DNA of 64,000 nucleotides from Sphagnum magellanicum (Eukaryota; Streptophyta; Sphagnopsida; Sphagnales; Sphagnaceae): positions 11,490,501-11,554,500 of the forward strand of contig CM038908.1 of assembly GCA_021904315.1 (NCBI GenBank). Direction: 5' to 3'. This document shows, piece by piece, positions 45,183 through 57,569 of this stretch. The notes under the pieces were generated by a model, which saw only the letters and a program-made list of their open reading frames with translations, was not told where the DNA came from and did not search any database. A program made the translations under genes and the position numbers. The number at the start of each line of letters is the position of its first letter. Positions within the stretch are counted from its first letter, which is position 1.

Positions 45183-47599
45183 GTAACTTGGTAGGAAGAT
45201 GATATCTAATAGTTTTCACATATTGCATTTTTCTTTGTCTACTACTTACATGCAATTACAAGCTCCATTTTGTTTCTTCCATTGTCTTGTTCCACTTCCA
45301 AGAATAAACACATTTTCAAGTATGTTAGTTATTGAAGCAATGATGCTTTCTTTTTGTGTTTTCATGATCCCCCCCATGTAAAGTTTCAAATTGTTAAAAC
45401 AACCTAAAGATTCTTCTTTAGTTTGTTGTGCAAGTTGCAAGAGCCTTGAGGGGATGTTCAAACTACTCAACAACCACTCTTCTGCCCCTCCATCACACGT
45501 TCCATTCAAGGTAAGATCATGGTGTTGTGTTTCTTTTTCTTTTTTTTTGTGTTTGAAAGGTTGTCATGGGCTTTTGTTTAGTTTAATTTAGTTTTGCAAT
45601 GTGACAATGAGTTCATCAAAGCTTGTTGTTTTATGTGTGTTTTGTTTAATGTAGGTGAAATGGGGGGCTCCTTGGAGCTCATCGTTGTGATTTTATTTTT
45701 TTGTTTTATTTTTGCAAGCTAATGGTGAATTCTTTGGAGCTTGTTGTCATTTATTGTATGTTTTGTTTGCTATAAGCATAACATTTGTGCACTATAATTT
45801 TTTTTACATAATGTATTAACTTTCCAAGTTTGTTGATTTATTTTTGGAATGTTTATAAACAACATTAATGCATTGTAAGGAACTAAGAAATGAAATTTAC
45901 AAAAGTTTGGTATTTTGCCTTTGTTGAATTTTATATCTTCATGTCTGATACCAAAGTTAATGTTTTTTTGCTTGGAACAAACTTTGTGACACCACCAAGC
46001 ATGAATTCATGGTAGAGGTAGTCCTTTCACATTGATGGGGTGCCAACTTTTCAGGCATTAGTATGCACTAAAAACAATTCAATTTATAGTTGCATACAAT
46101 ATGTTGCATGACATTAACAATTAGAATAATAATTCTAATGGGGGACCTCCTTATGGGGAACAATAACATGTAACATCATTTATTCCAATGATGATGATTC
46201 ATTTGTTGAAGTTGGTATAGGTAGATTGTAAGCGCAAGTTTTATTCAATTTTACTTTTTGCCTATCAACAAACAATACAACTTGTACACACAATAACATT
46301 TAAATCACATACAATATGTTGTTCTAAACCATTTAAGTTATTTTTCATACTATAGTCACACATTTATTTCATTAATGTTTATGTTCCATTATTTCTTATA
46401 TTCTAAATTATTTTTGATACTTAGAATCTATGAACAAATTAAAACTATAATTATTTAGTTAGAAGACACAAAAGATCATAATATACTCACTATTACTTCA
46501 TCAATATATTATTATTATCTTTACTCATAATTGAACATGTCAAACATTTGTAATTTAAAAATGTAAAAATCAAAAATGAAAAACAAGAAAGTATGTGGTT
46601 CACAACCCAATATAACTCTAAACTACATATTGTGTCTCTATTCTATTCTTCAGCAATTTTTTTAAGTTTTTTTTATGTGTAAAAAATAATCCCCTCACCT
46701 TCATCACAAGCAATATTTAAATCCTAAATCCTTTCCTTCCAAAAATAATTTGAAAGTCAAACTACACAAATTTTTTGATTCTATTTTGTTAAATCTTTGC
46801 ATTCACTTGGTAACAATAGAAAAAGTTTAAGTTCCATAAATCATAAGTCATCATTTGGATAATTCAAGATTGGAATTTTTTTAGTTAATTCCCAAGTAAT
46901 TAGGCATGAAAAGATATATTTTTGGATCTATATTTTCAAGTTTTTTTTCCAACACAGTATTCATGAATAGAATTTCAATACCTTTTCCATTATTTTACTT
47001 CAAATTTCTCTTCAATTGGATTTGAATTCAATTCAATTGAATATTAATCCAATTGTTAAATTGGAATTCAATCCATTTGAATGCAATTCAGTTCAATTCA
47101 AGGTGCATGTAATGTCATTCAATATTTTCATTCAATGATAGCATACTTTCTATGATCTTAGTCCATTTCAACATGCATTCTCATTTAAAATTTTAAAATG
47201 TATTTGTATACATGAGGTTAATGCAATCATATTCTAACCACCATCAATAGGTTTGTGTAACAAATGAAGTTATTGCATAAGCCCTTACCATGTAAGATTA
47301 TAGTTTGTAAGAAATTGAAGGTATTATAAATGTTCATGCCATGTTATATCATAAATGAGCAAAAATTTGAAGGTATTGCAAATTTGTTGTTGCATTATCA
47401 AATTAGAGTTTATAAAACAATATTAAAATATTTCCTTTTTAAAAAATGTCATTTTCAATTATAGTTGTCATGTTATTGAAAGTATTACATTCATATTATA
47501 TTATCTCATTTGAGATTATAGTTTGCAAAAATAATGAAGGTATTGCATTTTGCAAACTATATTTACTTTAAGGAATTTTGATTGAATTTTGGTTGCAAT
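45183..47599. other. AT-rich spacer
   Basis: No gene recognised. At 47000-47100 there is a patch of CAATTCAATT words. At 47220-47560 there is a loose repeat built on GAGATTATAGTTTGCAAA and GAAGGTATTGCA, about three to four degenerate units. Confidence 0.45.
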
Positions 47600-48467
47600 T
47601 TCAATAATTGGATTTTTTGAAAAAAATTCTAATGATTGAAGTCTAATCACCATAAGGATCAAAATTGTGGACCTAGGTCTCCTTGTGACAATTAGAGTTT
47701 AATCTTGAAAAAAAAAAACTCAATAGAAATCAAGTTTGTGAAGATGGCAACCCAAATTTAGTTGCCACAACTAGACAATCTACAATTTGAAATTTTTTTA
47801 ATTATCTTTTTGAAGATTGTACTTAAATTTTCATAAGGATTAGAATTAGTTTGGTGGATCAAAGTGGATTTAGGTGTTAGTATCTACAACAATTCAAGTA
47901 CAATCTTAAGAAGGGAAAAAAAAAACTTAGATCATCAAGATGGTGACCAAAATTTAATCACCGCATTTAAATGGTTTGGATTTTTTGGGAAGGTATTGAA
48001 TTTTGGTTGCCATAAGGATTAAGATCTTGGTCCACCTGTTCCATTTTATTTTATTTGGGCTCCACATTGTTTCACACTACCAGTGACAATGATTAAATTA
48101 CTTTTATGAACATAATAATTTTGTTGTAATCAATTTTGTCTTTTCAAAGGATAAAATTTTATAAATTTCACTATATGTCATTTTATTCCATTAATTATTT
48201 TTTTCATTTTTGATTTGGTAGGCAAAATGTCAATGAAAGTTTAATTCATTAGATAAGTTCACAATAAGATAAAAATAAACAAATGAAAAAGAACATTGAG
48301 AGAGTGTAAGAAAAATAACAAGACACAAATAGACCCCAAAAAAAAAATTATAAAAAATTACAAACTATCAACTTGTTAACCAAATTCAACCACCATGTTT
48401 TGATGGTTTCAATTTATCTTTTTTTTTTTAGATTGAATTTCAATCACCATATGGATTGGGACCCAAA
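47600..48467. repeat. Degenerate tandem repeat, about 190-250 bp unit, three to four copies
   Basis: Successive units share GATTGAA.T..AATCACCATAAGGAT, a GTGGACC or GGTCCACC patch, a poly-A run and a patch like AAGATGG..ACC.AAATTTAATCACC. Copies start near 47620, 47810, 47985 and 48420. Divergence is high. Confidence 0.45.
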
Positions 48468-49766
48468 TCACTAAAAGAAATCCCCCAAAATGTAACCAAT
48501 GCATTTGCAACTACATGCAACTAATTATCATTTGTAATTAGCTATAATTGTTTTTGCAACTATTTTGAACCTTTAACCATTTTTGCAATTATGCCATGAC
48601 TACATTTGCAAACTTATGAATTTTTCATCCTACACATTATAATTTTGTTCATCCATGATCATTGCCCATATGTCCAATTAGTTTGCAAATGGAACCAAAT
48701 TTAGTCACACTATTATAGTGTCAAAATAACCTAGGTATACATAGGTATATTAGGAAGGTTTTGAAAATATGTGTACTTTTGCTAAGTTTTATTAAGGATG
48801 TAATGGGGGTATGTTTCCATTGGTGTATTTATAAAGTTGTATTTAATTTTTATTTAAACAAATTTCTACCTACCTACCTATATATGTTCATTTACTTACC
48901 TAACCTAGCTTCTCAACCTATCTACTTATATGTTTACCTACATATTGAACCTAGGTTACCTATTTACCTAACATAAGCTACCTACTTATTAATTAGTTAC
49001 AATCATTTTTAATTAATTGATAATTAATAGTCCATATTTAGTATTTATAATTAGTATTTCAATATTATGCAATAATTTATTTATTTACTTGTTTTTATAT
49101 GAACTATTAATCAAAAATTTAATTATTAATTAATTAATAATGGTTAATGAAATAATATTATAGTTATTTTAAATAGATATTTATGACCTATTCATCAATA
49201 ATTTAAAACAAACTCATCAATTAATTTTTGGTTAATTAATAATTATAAAACAATTGATATTTTAATCATTATTATTCAAGAAAATTTAATCAATAAATTA
49301 AAATAATTTCATTAATTAATTAATACTTCGAATTTTAGTTATTTATGAAATTATTATTTAATAACTCATAACTAAAAAATTGGTTAGTTAATTTGTATCT
49401 TTAAGTATTTTAATATTTCTTTTATAATATTTAATAATTAATTAATAATGTATAACTATTATGTGTTAGTTGGTTATTATTTGAATATTAATTACTGATT
49501 ATTTAATATTATTTTTTGATTATTTAATGTTATTAATGGAATTTTATAACTAATAAGTTAATTAGCTACTTATTATTTAGATACTGATTATTAATTGGTT
49601 GATATTTTTATTATTTATTTTTAAACTAAAAAACAACAAAAATTTATAAGTAATATTTTGGTTAATTAGTTATTATTTCAAAAAAAATAACATATGAATT
49701 ATGAATTTATATTTTATAATGAAATGAATTAGTTAATTAAATATTATATATATATATATATTGTGG

Positions 49767-49865
49767 TGGGCACCAATATCAATGCTTACAACTATGCTAT
49801 CATGACACTCGTAACACATAACACATTAACACCCTAAATGGTACACCACATCCAAATTCAAGATG
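49767..49865. repeat. Direct repeat copy 1, about 100 bp
   Basis: GCACCAATAT through ACACCACATCCAAATT. It recurs about 385 bp to the right (50150-50250) in the same orientation with moderate divergence. Confidence 0.75.
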
Positions 49866-50149
49866 AAGTCACATTGTAAACACACATAGGAATCCAAGCC
49901 AAAAACATAGAATGAAAAACAAAAAACATAAAAAATTTGCAAAACAAAAATAAAATCCGTGCATAACACAAAACCTACAAAAAATGAAACAATTATGTCT
50001 AGAATTTCAAATCATCAAAAATGATTTGAGATGACACTCCATGGGATATTATCCCAAAACCAAATATTTTCAACCACATTCACATTCAAACTAGTTCAAA
50101 CCAAATTAATTAACCTAATTGGGTAGTTAAACTAAAACTCATGTCAGTT

Positions 50150-50250
50150 GTAATGCGCACCAATATTGGCACCTACAATTATCGTTGTCATCACACTCAC
50201 AACACATAAACACTAACACCTTAAATGGCACACCACATCCAAATTGCCCC
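50150..50250. repeat. Direct repeat copy 2, about 100 bp
   Basis: Partner of 49767-49865. It shares CACCAATAT, CCTACAA or CTTACAA, ACAACACATAA, TTAACACC or CTAACACC, TAAATGG and ACACCACATCCAAATT. Confidence 0.75.
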
Positions 50251-50460
50251 CCTATATGGGGTTGAAGTTCCTTTAAGTCAAATAACACTACAAAATTATT
50301 TGGGCAATCCACCATGGATGAATCCTTTGGTTGCAAGGTAAAAAGGTCATTAAGCTGGGTGTAAATGTGAGCCCCATTATTAGTTGCCTATATGGAACCT
50401 TTCAAATCTTTAGCCAAAGGTGAAATATCATGGGAAAAAACCATAGACTAATCTTACTAT

Positions 50461-51606
50461 CACTAAAAGAAAACGGTCATTTTGCAATTGTCGTATGTAA
50501 CTAATTTTCAGTTGCATAAGACAAGTTGTACACAATTAATAGTTACATACGATAGTATGTATGTGGATAGTACATACAGTATGAATTTATATTTTATACA
50601 TTTACATTATTCTACAAGGTTGCCCATGGTGACACGTGGCATTTAAACACTCATCATTATTGATAGATTAATAATCTATCAAGCATCCAATAAGATGTGA
50701 ATTTGATTTTCACATGTGTCCATTTGTGAAGGCCAATTATGTGGTGACATGTGGTAATTTTAAAAGCCCATTGATTATTATTTTTTAATTAATTAAGTAG
50801 GTAAATCATAGGTAGGTAGGTCATAGGGAGGTAGCGAGGTAGGTAGATAGGTTTTAAAAATAATCCAATTTTGTTTTCGGGTTTAACCTTTAGGGTTGAA
50901 CCTCTTTCATTGGCGCATCCCAAATGGCTTGGTTTGTGAACAAGCCAAATGCACTTATTGATATAAAGTGCACACTTGGAATCCATGGCAAAAAATATGG
51001 GATAAAAAATTCAGTTACAAATGTAACCAATGTAGTTGTAACTATATGCAAATAACCATATTAACTTAGTTTACCTACTAGCTAAATTAATTATATTATA
51101 AGTATTAAAACTTAATAGGTAATAATAATATAATACAATGATAAATTAAACTAATAGATAAATTAAATTAATGGTTAATATAGGTTAAGGTACTTATAGG
51201 CAAATTAATGCAGCCTATTAGCCATAAATGTATTACCATAATTAACACTAAAATTAAAATTAAAATTAAAATTATGGTTCTTGAAATTATTATTATTATT
51301 AACAACTAAGGAAAATAATAAATATAAATATTCAATAATATTATTATTTTAAATCACTATCAATAAATAATAATAAATAATTGTAAATTAACTAATGTAA
51401 CCTACTAACCACAAATATAATACCAAAATTAAAAATATTATAAAAATATTTAATAATAATAATAATATCAATATTAAAATTAATTATATTATTTATAAAT
51501 ATATTATAATACTATTACATAACCTAGGCTAATAATTTGTAAATTAATATGTGTAATTAACTTGTTAGACATAGGTATATTATCATAATTAATAAAAATA
51601 TAATAA

Positions 51607-51637
<31 letters not shown>

Positions 51638-52681
51638 GAAGAATAAAATGATATTATTATTTATAATATTAATAATATTAAATATTGAATAATAATAGGT
51701 AATAATTATAAGTATAATTATAATTATTTTAAAATCATTATATGTGATTAACTATAATGATATATATATATATATGATCTAAAATAATTTTGATTAAACT
51801 AACCACATGATTAAATTAGCCATGACAAAACTAATTATAAGGCTAAATTAATGATGGATAAACTAAATTTTTAAAAAATAATTAAGAAGTTAAATTTAAA
51901 ATGGTAAATCAATTTTGGGTCAACTAACCATAATTGAATTAACTACAAGGTTAAATTTACTAATTATTTTGACCATGTTTAATTTATTCATGTTAGTTTA
52001 GCCATTATTAGTTTAATTTAGCCTCCTAATTCATTTAATTTTTTTAGTTAATTTAACTATAATTAGTTTAACCAACATTGGTTTAATCAAAATTAGTTTA
52101 TCCATGGCAAGGTTAGCCTCATAATTAATTTATCCATGGTTAGTTTAGCCAAAATTAATTTAGCTTCATAATTATTTTAACCAAAATTAATTTAACCTCA
52201 TAATCATTTTAGCCAAAATTAATTTATCCATGATTAGTTTAACCTCATATTTAGTTTAGCCAAAATTAGTTTATCCATAGTTAATTTTGCCATAATTAGT
52301 TTAGCCATTTGAATTTAGTTTAATTTCACATTTAATTTAGCCAAAGTTAATTTAATCATGATTAGTTTAATCTTGATTAATGTGAGTTTAGTCTATGTTT
52401 AGTCAATATTTTGCCTTGGGTAGCATTAGTTAACATGAGTTTAACCTTAATATTGAAGCTATAAGACTATTATACGTAGTCTATAGGTAGATATATTTAG
52501 TGTCTTAATGTAGGTATGCATTAACTTAAGTCATGACACGTGTCCATTTTATACACTATTAGTTACATGTTAGTTGCACACACCACCGTATGGCCCAAAC
52601 TTATACAATATCGATTTTGTAGTTGCAAACGACACCTAATTCCATAGTGATTGGTTGTAAACAACAAGATTTCTACTAGTG
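50461..52681. mobile_element. Non-autonomous CACTA transposon with TIRs and TAT target duplication
   Basis: A 2221-bp DNA transposon. The left end is CACTAAAAGAAAACGG. The right end is TTTCTACTAGTG, whose complement is CACTAGTAGAAA. It is flanked by the 3-bp duplication TAT at 50458-50460 and 52682-52684, the hallmark of the CACTA superfamily. Subterminal GTTGCATA, GTTGCAAA and GTTGTAAA words lie in both ends, as transposase-binding repeats do in En/Spm. No transposase is encoded, and the interior is AT-rich with GGTAGGTAGG (50800-50850) and the TTTAGCC-word array (51780-52420). It must have been moved by an enzyme supplied elsewhere. Confidence 0.8.
51780..52420. repeat. TTTAGCC-word array inside the CACTA element
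   Basis: Repeated words such as TTTAGCCAAAATTAATTTA and TCCATGATTAGTTTAACC. They match those of 23750-25400 in the same orientation. Nearby runs of ATT (51616-51640) and TA (51760-51772) add to the low complexity. Confidence 0.65.
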
Positions 52682-52710
52682 TATGTGATTATGGGAACCA
52701 TGTTTATTAG

Positions 52711-52848
52711 GTGCACCAAGGGCAAAACCATTTACCAATTAATACTTGGTCCAAAGGCGGCATCAAACATGCCATGTGCCATCCTTTTAAACACTAGTCA
52801 CAAACCAACATAATGGCAATTCTTGTGGACTGCCCACACAACATACAC
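52711..52848 (-). mobile_element. PHD finger downstream of integrase, second element
   Basis: On the minus strand, CMLC, a second Cys pair, GWHMAC and then GKWFCPWC follow C4HC3 PHD spacing, including the conserved Trp two residues before the last Cys pair. This is the clearer of the two PHD copies in the window and shows the domain is a stable part of the lineage, not a single capture. Confidence 0.75.
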
Positions 52849-54020
52849 CGTAAACCAACATGTACAATGACCAAAGATGGGTCAATTTGGCCATGCACAT
52901 TTGGAAGATGACATGGCGCACAATTATGCACATGGTCCTTCCATGTTTGACCATCTCGTCCTTCCAACAACAATACTCCGAAAGGTAAGACCTTTCGAAC
53001 ACATAAAACCACACAACTTGTAATCACATCCAATGTGATGGGTGTTGTCTATTACATGTAAACATAATCCTTTGGCTCAAACCTATAAACTTGAATTTGA
53101 TAACCTTCTCCATGAATTGTAGCATATCGAAAAGTATTTTGATGTTAAGTAATTGCCATATTTTCCATAGCCATAGGCATCACATGCTTAAACAAAGCAA
53201 CTCGTTGTTCACATGTTTGAATCCACATTAAAGGATCATCGAAACTAATCATAGTCATAACATTGTATCAAATGGAAGCTGGTAGTTCAGGATCTTGATC
53301 AAATAGTAGAAAATACAATGAAAAAAATGCCAATGAGGCCTATCGACTAAACCCATATCCCATGGCCAACCGTGGTAATTACAAGTCCCAACATTGAATG
53401 TGGCCTTTTTTTAAATCATAGTTCCGCAATCCTTGTTTCATTGTTTGCACCATTCATTCGGCCAACCCATTTGCTTCAGGATGATCTCGTGAAGTAGTTC
53501 GATGATTTATCAATGCCTTCTCGCACAAGTCCTGGAGATCCCTTCGAAATTCCATATCTTGGTCAGTGAAAACCTCAGTTGGAGCACTAAACCTACTAAA
53601 CATTTTGTCCACAAATGCATATGCAACTCCTTCATTGCTACGATTCGACAATGGCATCAACCCCAACCATTTGGAGAAATGCTTGATCATAATTAGAATG
53701 TATCGATTATGTCAAGGTGTTAAATTCAATGCGCTAGTAAAATCCAAGTTTTGTTAATAACCTAGTCCCATAATTGGTAAAGGCTATAGTTGCAGTGTCG
53801 GTGTGTTGAATAATGCCTATACTTAATCACACAACATACATTTTAAAAAAATTTGGTAAACCCATAGTTGTATCCCATGCCACCAATATTGTGCCTGGAA
53901 TAAACAATAGGTTTATTGGACCCCAAAATGGCCTAACTTTTCATGAGCATGCCATAGAAGGCCCTCACATTATTCTAAGCATGGTACTACATCGACTTGC
54001 CCATCTATTGTGAGCCATAC
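52711..54020 (-). mobile_element. Ty3/gypsy integrase plus PHD finger fragment, broken
   Basis: Minus-strand fossil. A zinc-binding integrase part (KLGHFGVQ, near 53930) is followed by the catalytic core (53690-53454: FSKWLGLMPLSNRS, FTDQDMEF, TSRDHPEANGLAE). Then come an integrase C-terminal stretch (MPMAMENMAIT near 53160, HNCAPCHLPNVH near 52900) and a PHD finger (52848-52711). The order, and the linker before the finger, match the plus-strand element ending at 14232, so both belong to one lineage. It carries many breaks. The RT-RNase H piece at 57570-58205 on the same strand may be its other part. Confidence 0.8.
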
Positions 54021-55934
54021 TAACATAGCCATGTGTGGTAGACTCAATTTTTAAAAATTGCATCATGGACATTGGGGTGTGGTAAGGCTATTAGGGGTTT
54101 TTAACAATTTCATAGTAGAATAAAGAATGATGAGTGCGCATGGTTGCATGGGCGGTTTTCTTTCGAAATTCGATATTTGATGAATGAGGTGTAAGGTTAA
54201 TTCTTTTCTTTGACAAAAACTAGTAATCATAGTTTTAGAACTTTAATTGTGTGATTAGGGATGAAAAATCTCTAAAAGGTTAGGATTAGAAGAAAACACC
54301 AAAACTGTAATGTTCGGCAAAACATTAGTCTTGTTTTGGTATTTAGTGGGTAGTTGTGTAAATGAAAATGGTTGAAATTTGTGAAATAATTTAGGGTTGT
54401 CAATGAAAGGTCCAATGGAGATAAAATAATCTTTAAACACTGTAAGCATAAGATTAATTCGAGACAACAAAATGATTAAAATAAATGGTGTGATAAGGTG
54501 GCAATCGTAACATGGATTTCATTATGAATGAAGTTTTTATTCAAGTTATGGATAAACTCAACGAAAAGTTATAATTACATGTTGAGTCCTAGGTTATGTC
54601 ACAGTGATAGTTCATAATTGCAATAAATTTGAGATGTGTCGAATAATGTGAACTAAATAATTAGCTTTGCTATTAGCAAGTAGTTGATGAATCAGATCAC
54701 ACAACCAACGATAGTGTCCAACATTGGGAATTGAAGACCACGCAAAGATGGAAGTGTCTTTAATTTCATAAAAACCTTCATTGACAGTTTCAAGTTCATC
54801 ACCAGAAGCGGGGTCGACTTGCAACAAAATCACCAAGGTATGAGAATTCGGAGAAATGTGATAATACCAAATTCGAGGGGGTTTAACTTTAAAACAAGAG
54901 CACACCTCTCGAGATTCAAGATCTTCATTGTGAAAGTGTTAGGTTAATGTTAAATCTAATGATAACTCCTGGGGTGGTTTTTCATTCACTTATGCAACTT
55001 AACGCTCGTAAGACGTGATCATGTGTGACACCATGAATTCAAGGAAAAGAAAAAATCTTCAATCAAAATTAACTTAGTAATGAATGTGTGGAAAACTTAG
55101 TACATCGAAATGTGTGGTTGCAATTTATAAAACAAGGAAAATGAAGGAAAGGCGTAAAATAACAGTTTAGAATCATGGGAAAGTAAAACATTAAAATTAA
55201 TGGAAAAAAAAGGTTCAAGTAAAACTTGTTAGGGGGGAAATGAAAAGAGGTGAAAATGATGTTTTTCCTTCCCCTTTTCCTTTCAAAAGCCACCAAGCTT
55301 GGAACCTTCCAAGGGCCAGAAAGCATTGAAACTTTCCATTGGCCACCAAACAAGATACTTCCCCATTGACTACTAAACTTAGAACCTTCCAAAGGCCACC
55401 AAACTTGGAACCTTCCATTAGCCAGCAAGCTTGGAACCTTCCAAGGGCCACCAAACATTGGAACCTTCCATTGGCCACCAAGTTGGGTTTTTCCTTCACC
55501 TCCTTCTCTTTCACCTTCCTTCTCCTTTTTTTTAAAGGCGCAAATTTTGATCATTTAGCTCCATCTTTTTGGATATCATTTTTAATTTGAATATTTGAAA
55601 ACTTGTTCCTATAACTTTCCTTGAGAGGATAAGAGTGATTAATCTTAATAGATGGTTGAAAGAAGGATAATAGATTGGATGATAGTAGTACTTTTGAAAT
55701 AATGGAAGTGAGTAGGGGTAGTTTTAAAGTTTGAAATCTTAGAGAAGTTTCACAAAACCTTTCGAGTTTTGTAACATAATTTTTTTTTGATTTGGGTGCA
55801 AAACTTGAAATTTGGTAGGCATGTGCCCCTATAATTAACTTTTCAATAAACTAATGTAAGCTAGATTTGAATAAAGTATGTGATGGTAACAATGTTTTAC
55901 ATGATTAGAGGTTTATTGTCAAGTTGAGCTTTAT
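54021..55934. other. Spacer with minor frames
   Basis: A minus-strand frame at 54905-54612 (97 codons, including DELETVNEGFYEIKDTSIFAW) has coding-like composition but I do not recognise it. It may be a further relic of the gypsy fossil or a captured fragment. The right part holds a minisatellite (55290-55487). Confidence 0.35.
55290..55487. repeat. Minisatellite, 26-28 bp unit, about eight copies
   Basis: Units built on TTGGAACCTTCCAAGGGCC plus ACCAAAC, alternating AAGGGCC and ATTGGCC versions. This tandem structure explains the long repetitive open frames on both strands here. Confidence 0.85.
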
Positions 55935-56851
55935 TGTTGCAACCCTACCCTTGGGCTTGCAATCGAGGCAAGGGTTTACAATGATGCGAGCCAAGAGTGA
56001 AACCCAGGAATCACATTTCGTGCTCCCGGAAGTGTAGGAAAGTGTGAGGGAATGAAACCTCACACTCCCAAGCAAGCTCCCACTTTGGAAATTAGAGTCC
56101 CGATAAATTCTCAAATTTTTAAAGAACAATTGTAGAGGTCAAAACTCATTAGATTAAAGAGTTCATTATATTCTTCAAAATCTCTTAGAATGTAGATGTC
56201 TAAAATGGTCGCATGACCCATTTGGGTACTTAAAACATAAGTTATGGCCAAAAAAAAGGTCGGGAGTCAAATTGCCAACTTAATTCCAAACCACTAAAAG
56301 TCAGAAATCTTCATGAATTAATTGTATGACGGGGACGTGCCACATATCGTTGGAAAGCTCTCAATGAGGGCTAAAAATTTTCTTTGGACCTCATCTCAAT
56401 CGGAGGTCTATACAAGAAGTTATGGGCTTCCAAAGTAGCAGGAGTCCTAATTTCAAAAATTTTGGGATTCCCAAATTGAGAGTCTCGGGACAAAATGACA
56501 CTTGAGTGCAGACCCCGTGGCTAGGCGCAAAGAATACTATAAGGGGGAAGGTGGTGGCTTCCCCCAAGTCAAGGCCATGGTGAGTCTTGTGAGTCCATGT
56601 TTGCCCATGGTTCGTTCGTGCACCAAAAATGTTCAAACTACACACTAACCTACTTGTTGTTTGGTTTGTGCAGGTCCGTGTGAGTAATGAACCCGCTTGT
56701 CATTCATTGTAGTCCCCATCCCAAAATTCCAACATGTTTTTTTACCCCCGAAATGTTGCGAGGCAGGGAACGAACCCTAATTTTTTATCCTTCTGTTGTT
56801 TTCACTTTTGGACTCATAATTGAGTCTATCAAAAAGTTTAAGGGTGTGTCA
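55935..56851 (+). mobile_element. Solo LTR, Ty3/gypsy family A, TSD TTTAT
   Basis: A 917-bp LTR running TGTTGCAACCC to GTGTCA, flanked by TTTAT at 55930-55934 and 56852-56856. It keeps the TATA/GA-rich block (ACTATAAGGGGGAAGG near 56535) and many GGGAGTC words. It has only about one unit of the 24-bp minisatellite. The perfect duplication fixes the ends of the family. Confidence 0.92.
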
Positions 56852-57569
56852 TTTATACTTTCGTGAAACCCTCTTGGGTTCTATGGCATAATTTTTTGCT
56901 GATTTACGTGTAGGACTTGAAATTTTATTAGGTAAATGCACCTTGTAGTTAGTTTTCCAATGAACTCATGTAAATTAAGTTTGGATAACATATGTGACAA
57001 GACTAATGTTTTGAATGATTGGAGGCCTATTGTCAAGTTGAACATATTGTCAAATCTTTAAAAGTTCGTTTAAGTGGATGACAGTTTAACATAAAATTAT
57101 AAGATTTGGAGAGTTTGAATTAAAAAAATATATCTATTAATTACAAATCATAAATGATGCATATGAAGCAAATTATTTATTCAACTACAAATGTAATATA
57201 ATATCTAAAAATACATTTTGCATTTTTTTTTCACTAATAACATATGTACCTCCGAGTATAATCACCTCATAGAACCAATAGTAGAGGGATGGGAGGTCAC
57301 TTTGCATCTATCCACATACGTAATAAGGAATTACCTTCCCATTGAAATCATTTTGCCCTATGGACAATCTAATCCCGCTCCTTGGGTATTACTCCCATCG
57401 AAACTTCACCTACCTATAAATATGCCATAACAAATAAATTTAAATGAATGTATAAGGCTCCATTACCCTCTAGCTCATCACTATGGGAATTCCCATTACC
57501 TGTGTTGCCTTGGGGAACATCCCCAAAACATCCCAACAAAATACATAAATATGAAGAGGCATGTCATCC
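56852..57569. other. AT-rich spacer
   Basis: No gene recognised. From about 57230 the sequence becomes less AT-rich towards the gypsy RNase H fragment and may be part of it. Confidence 0.4.

Larger units (their letters stand above)
48468..50460. other. AT-rich spacer with CACTA-like terminus and repeats
   Basis: CACTAAAAGAAATCCC at about 48468 resembles the left end of the CACTA element at 50461 and is followed by similar GTAACCAATGCATTTGCAAC words. ACCTACCTACC words occur at 48866-48880. The rest is extremely AT-rich with an (AT)n run at about 49746-49760. A direct repeat pair (49767-49865 and 50150-50250) lies at the right end. Confidence 0.4.
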
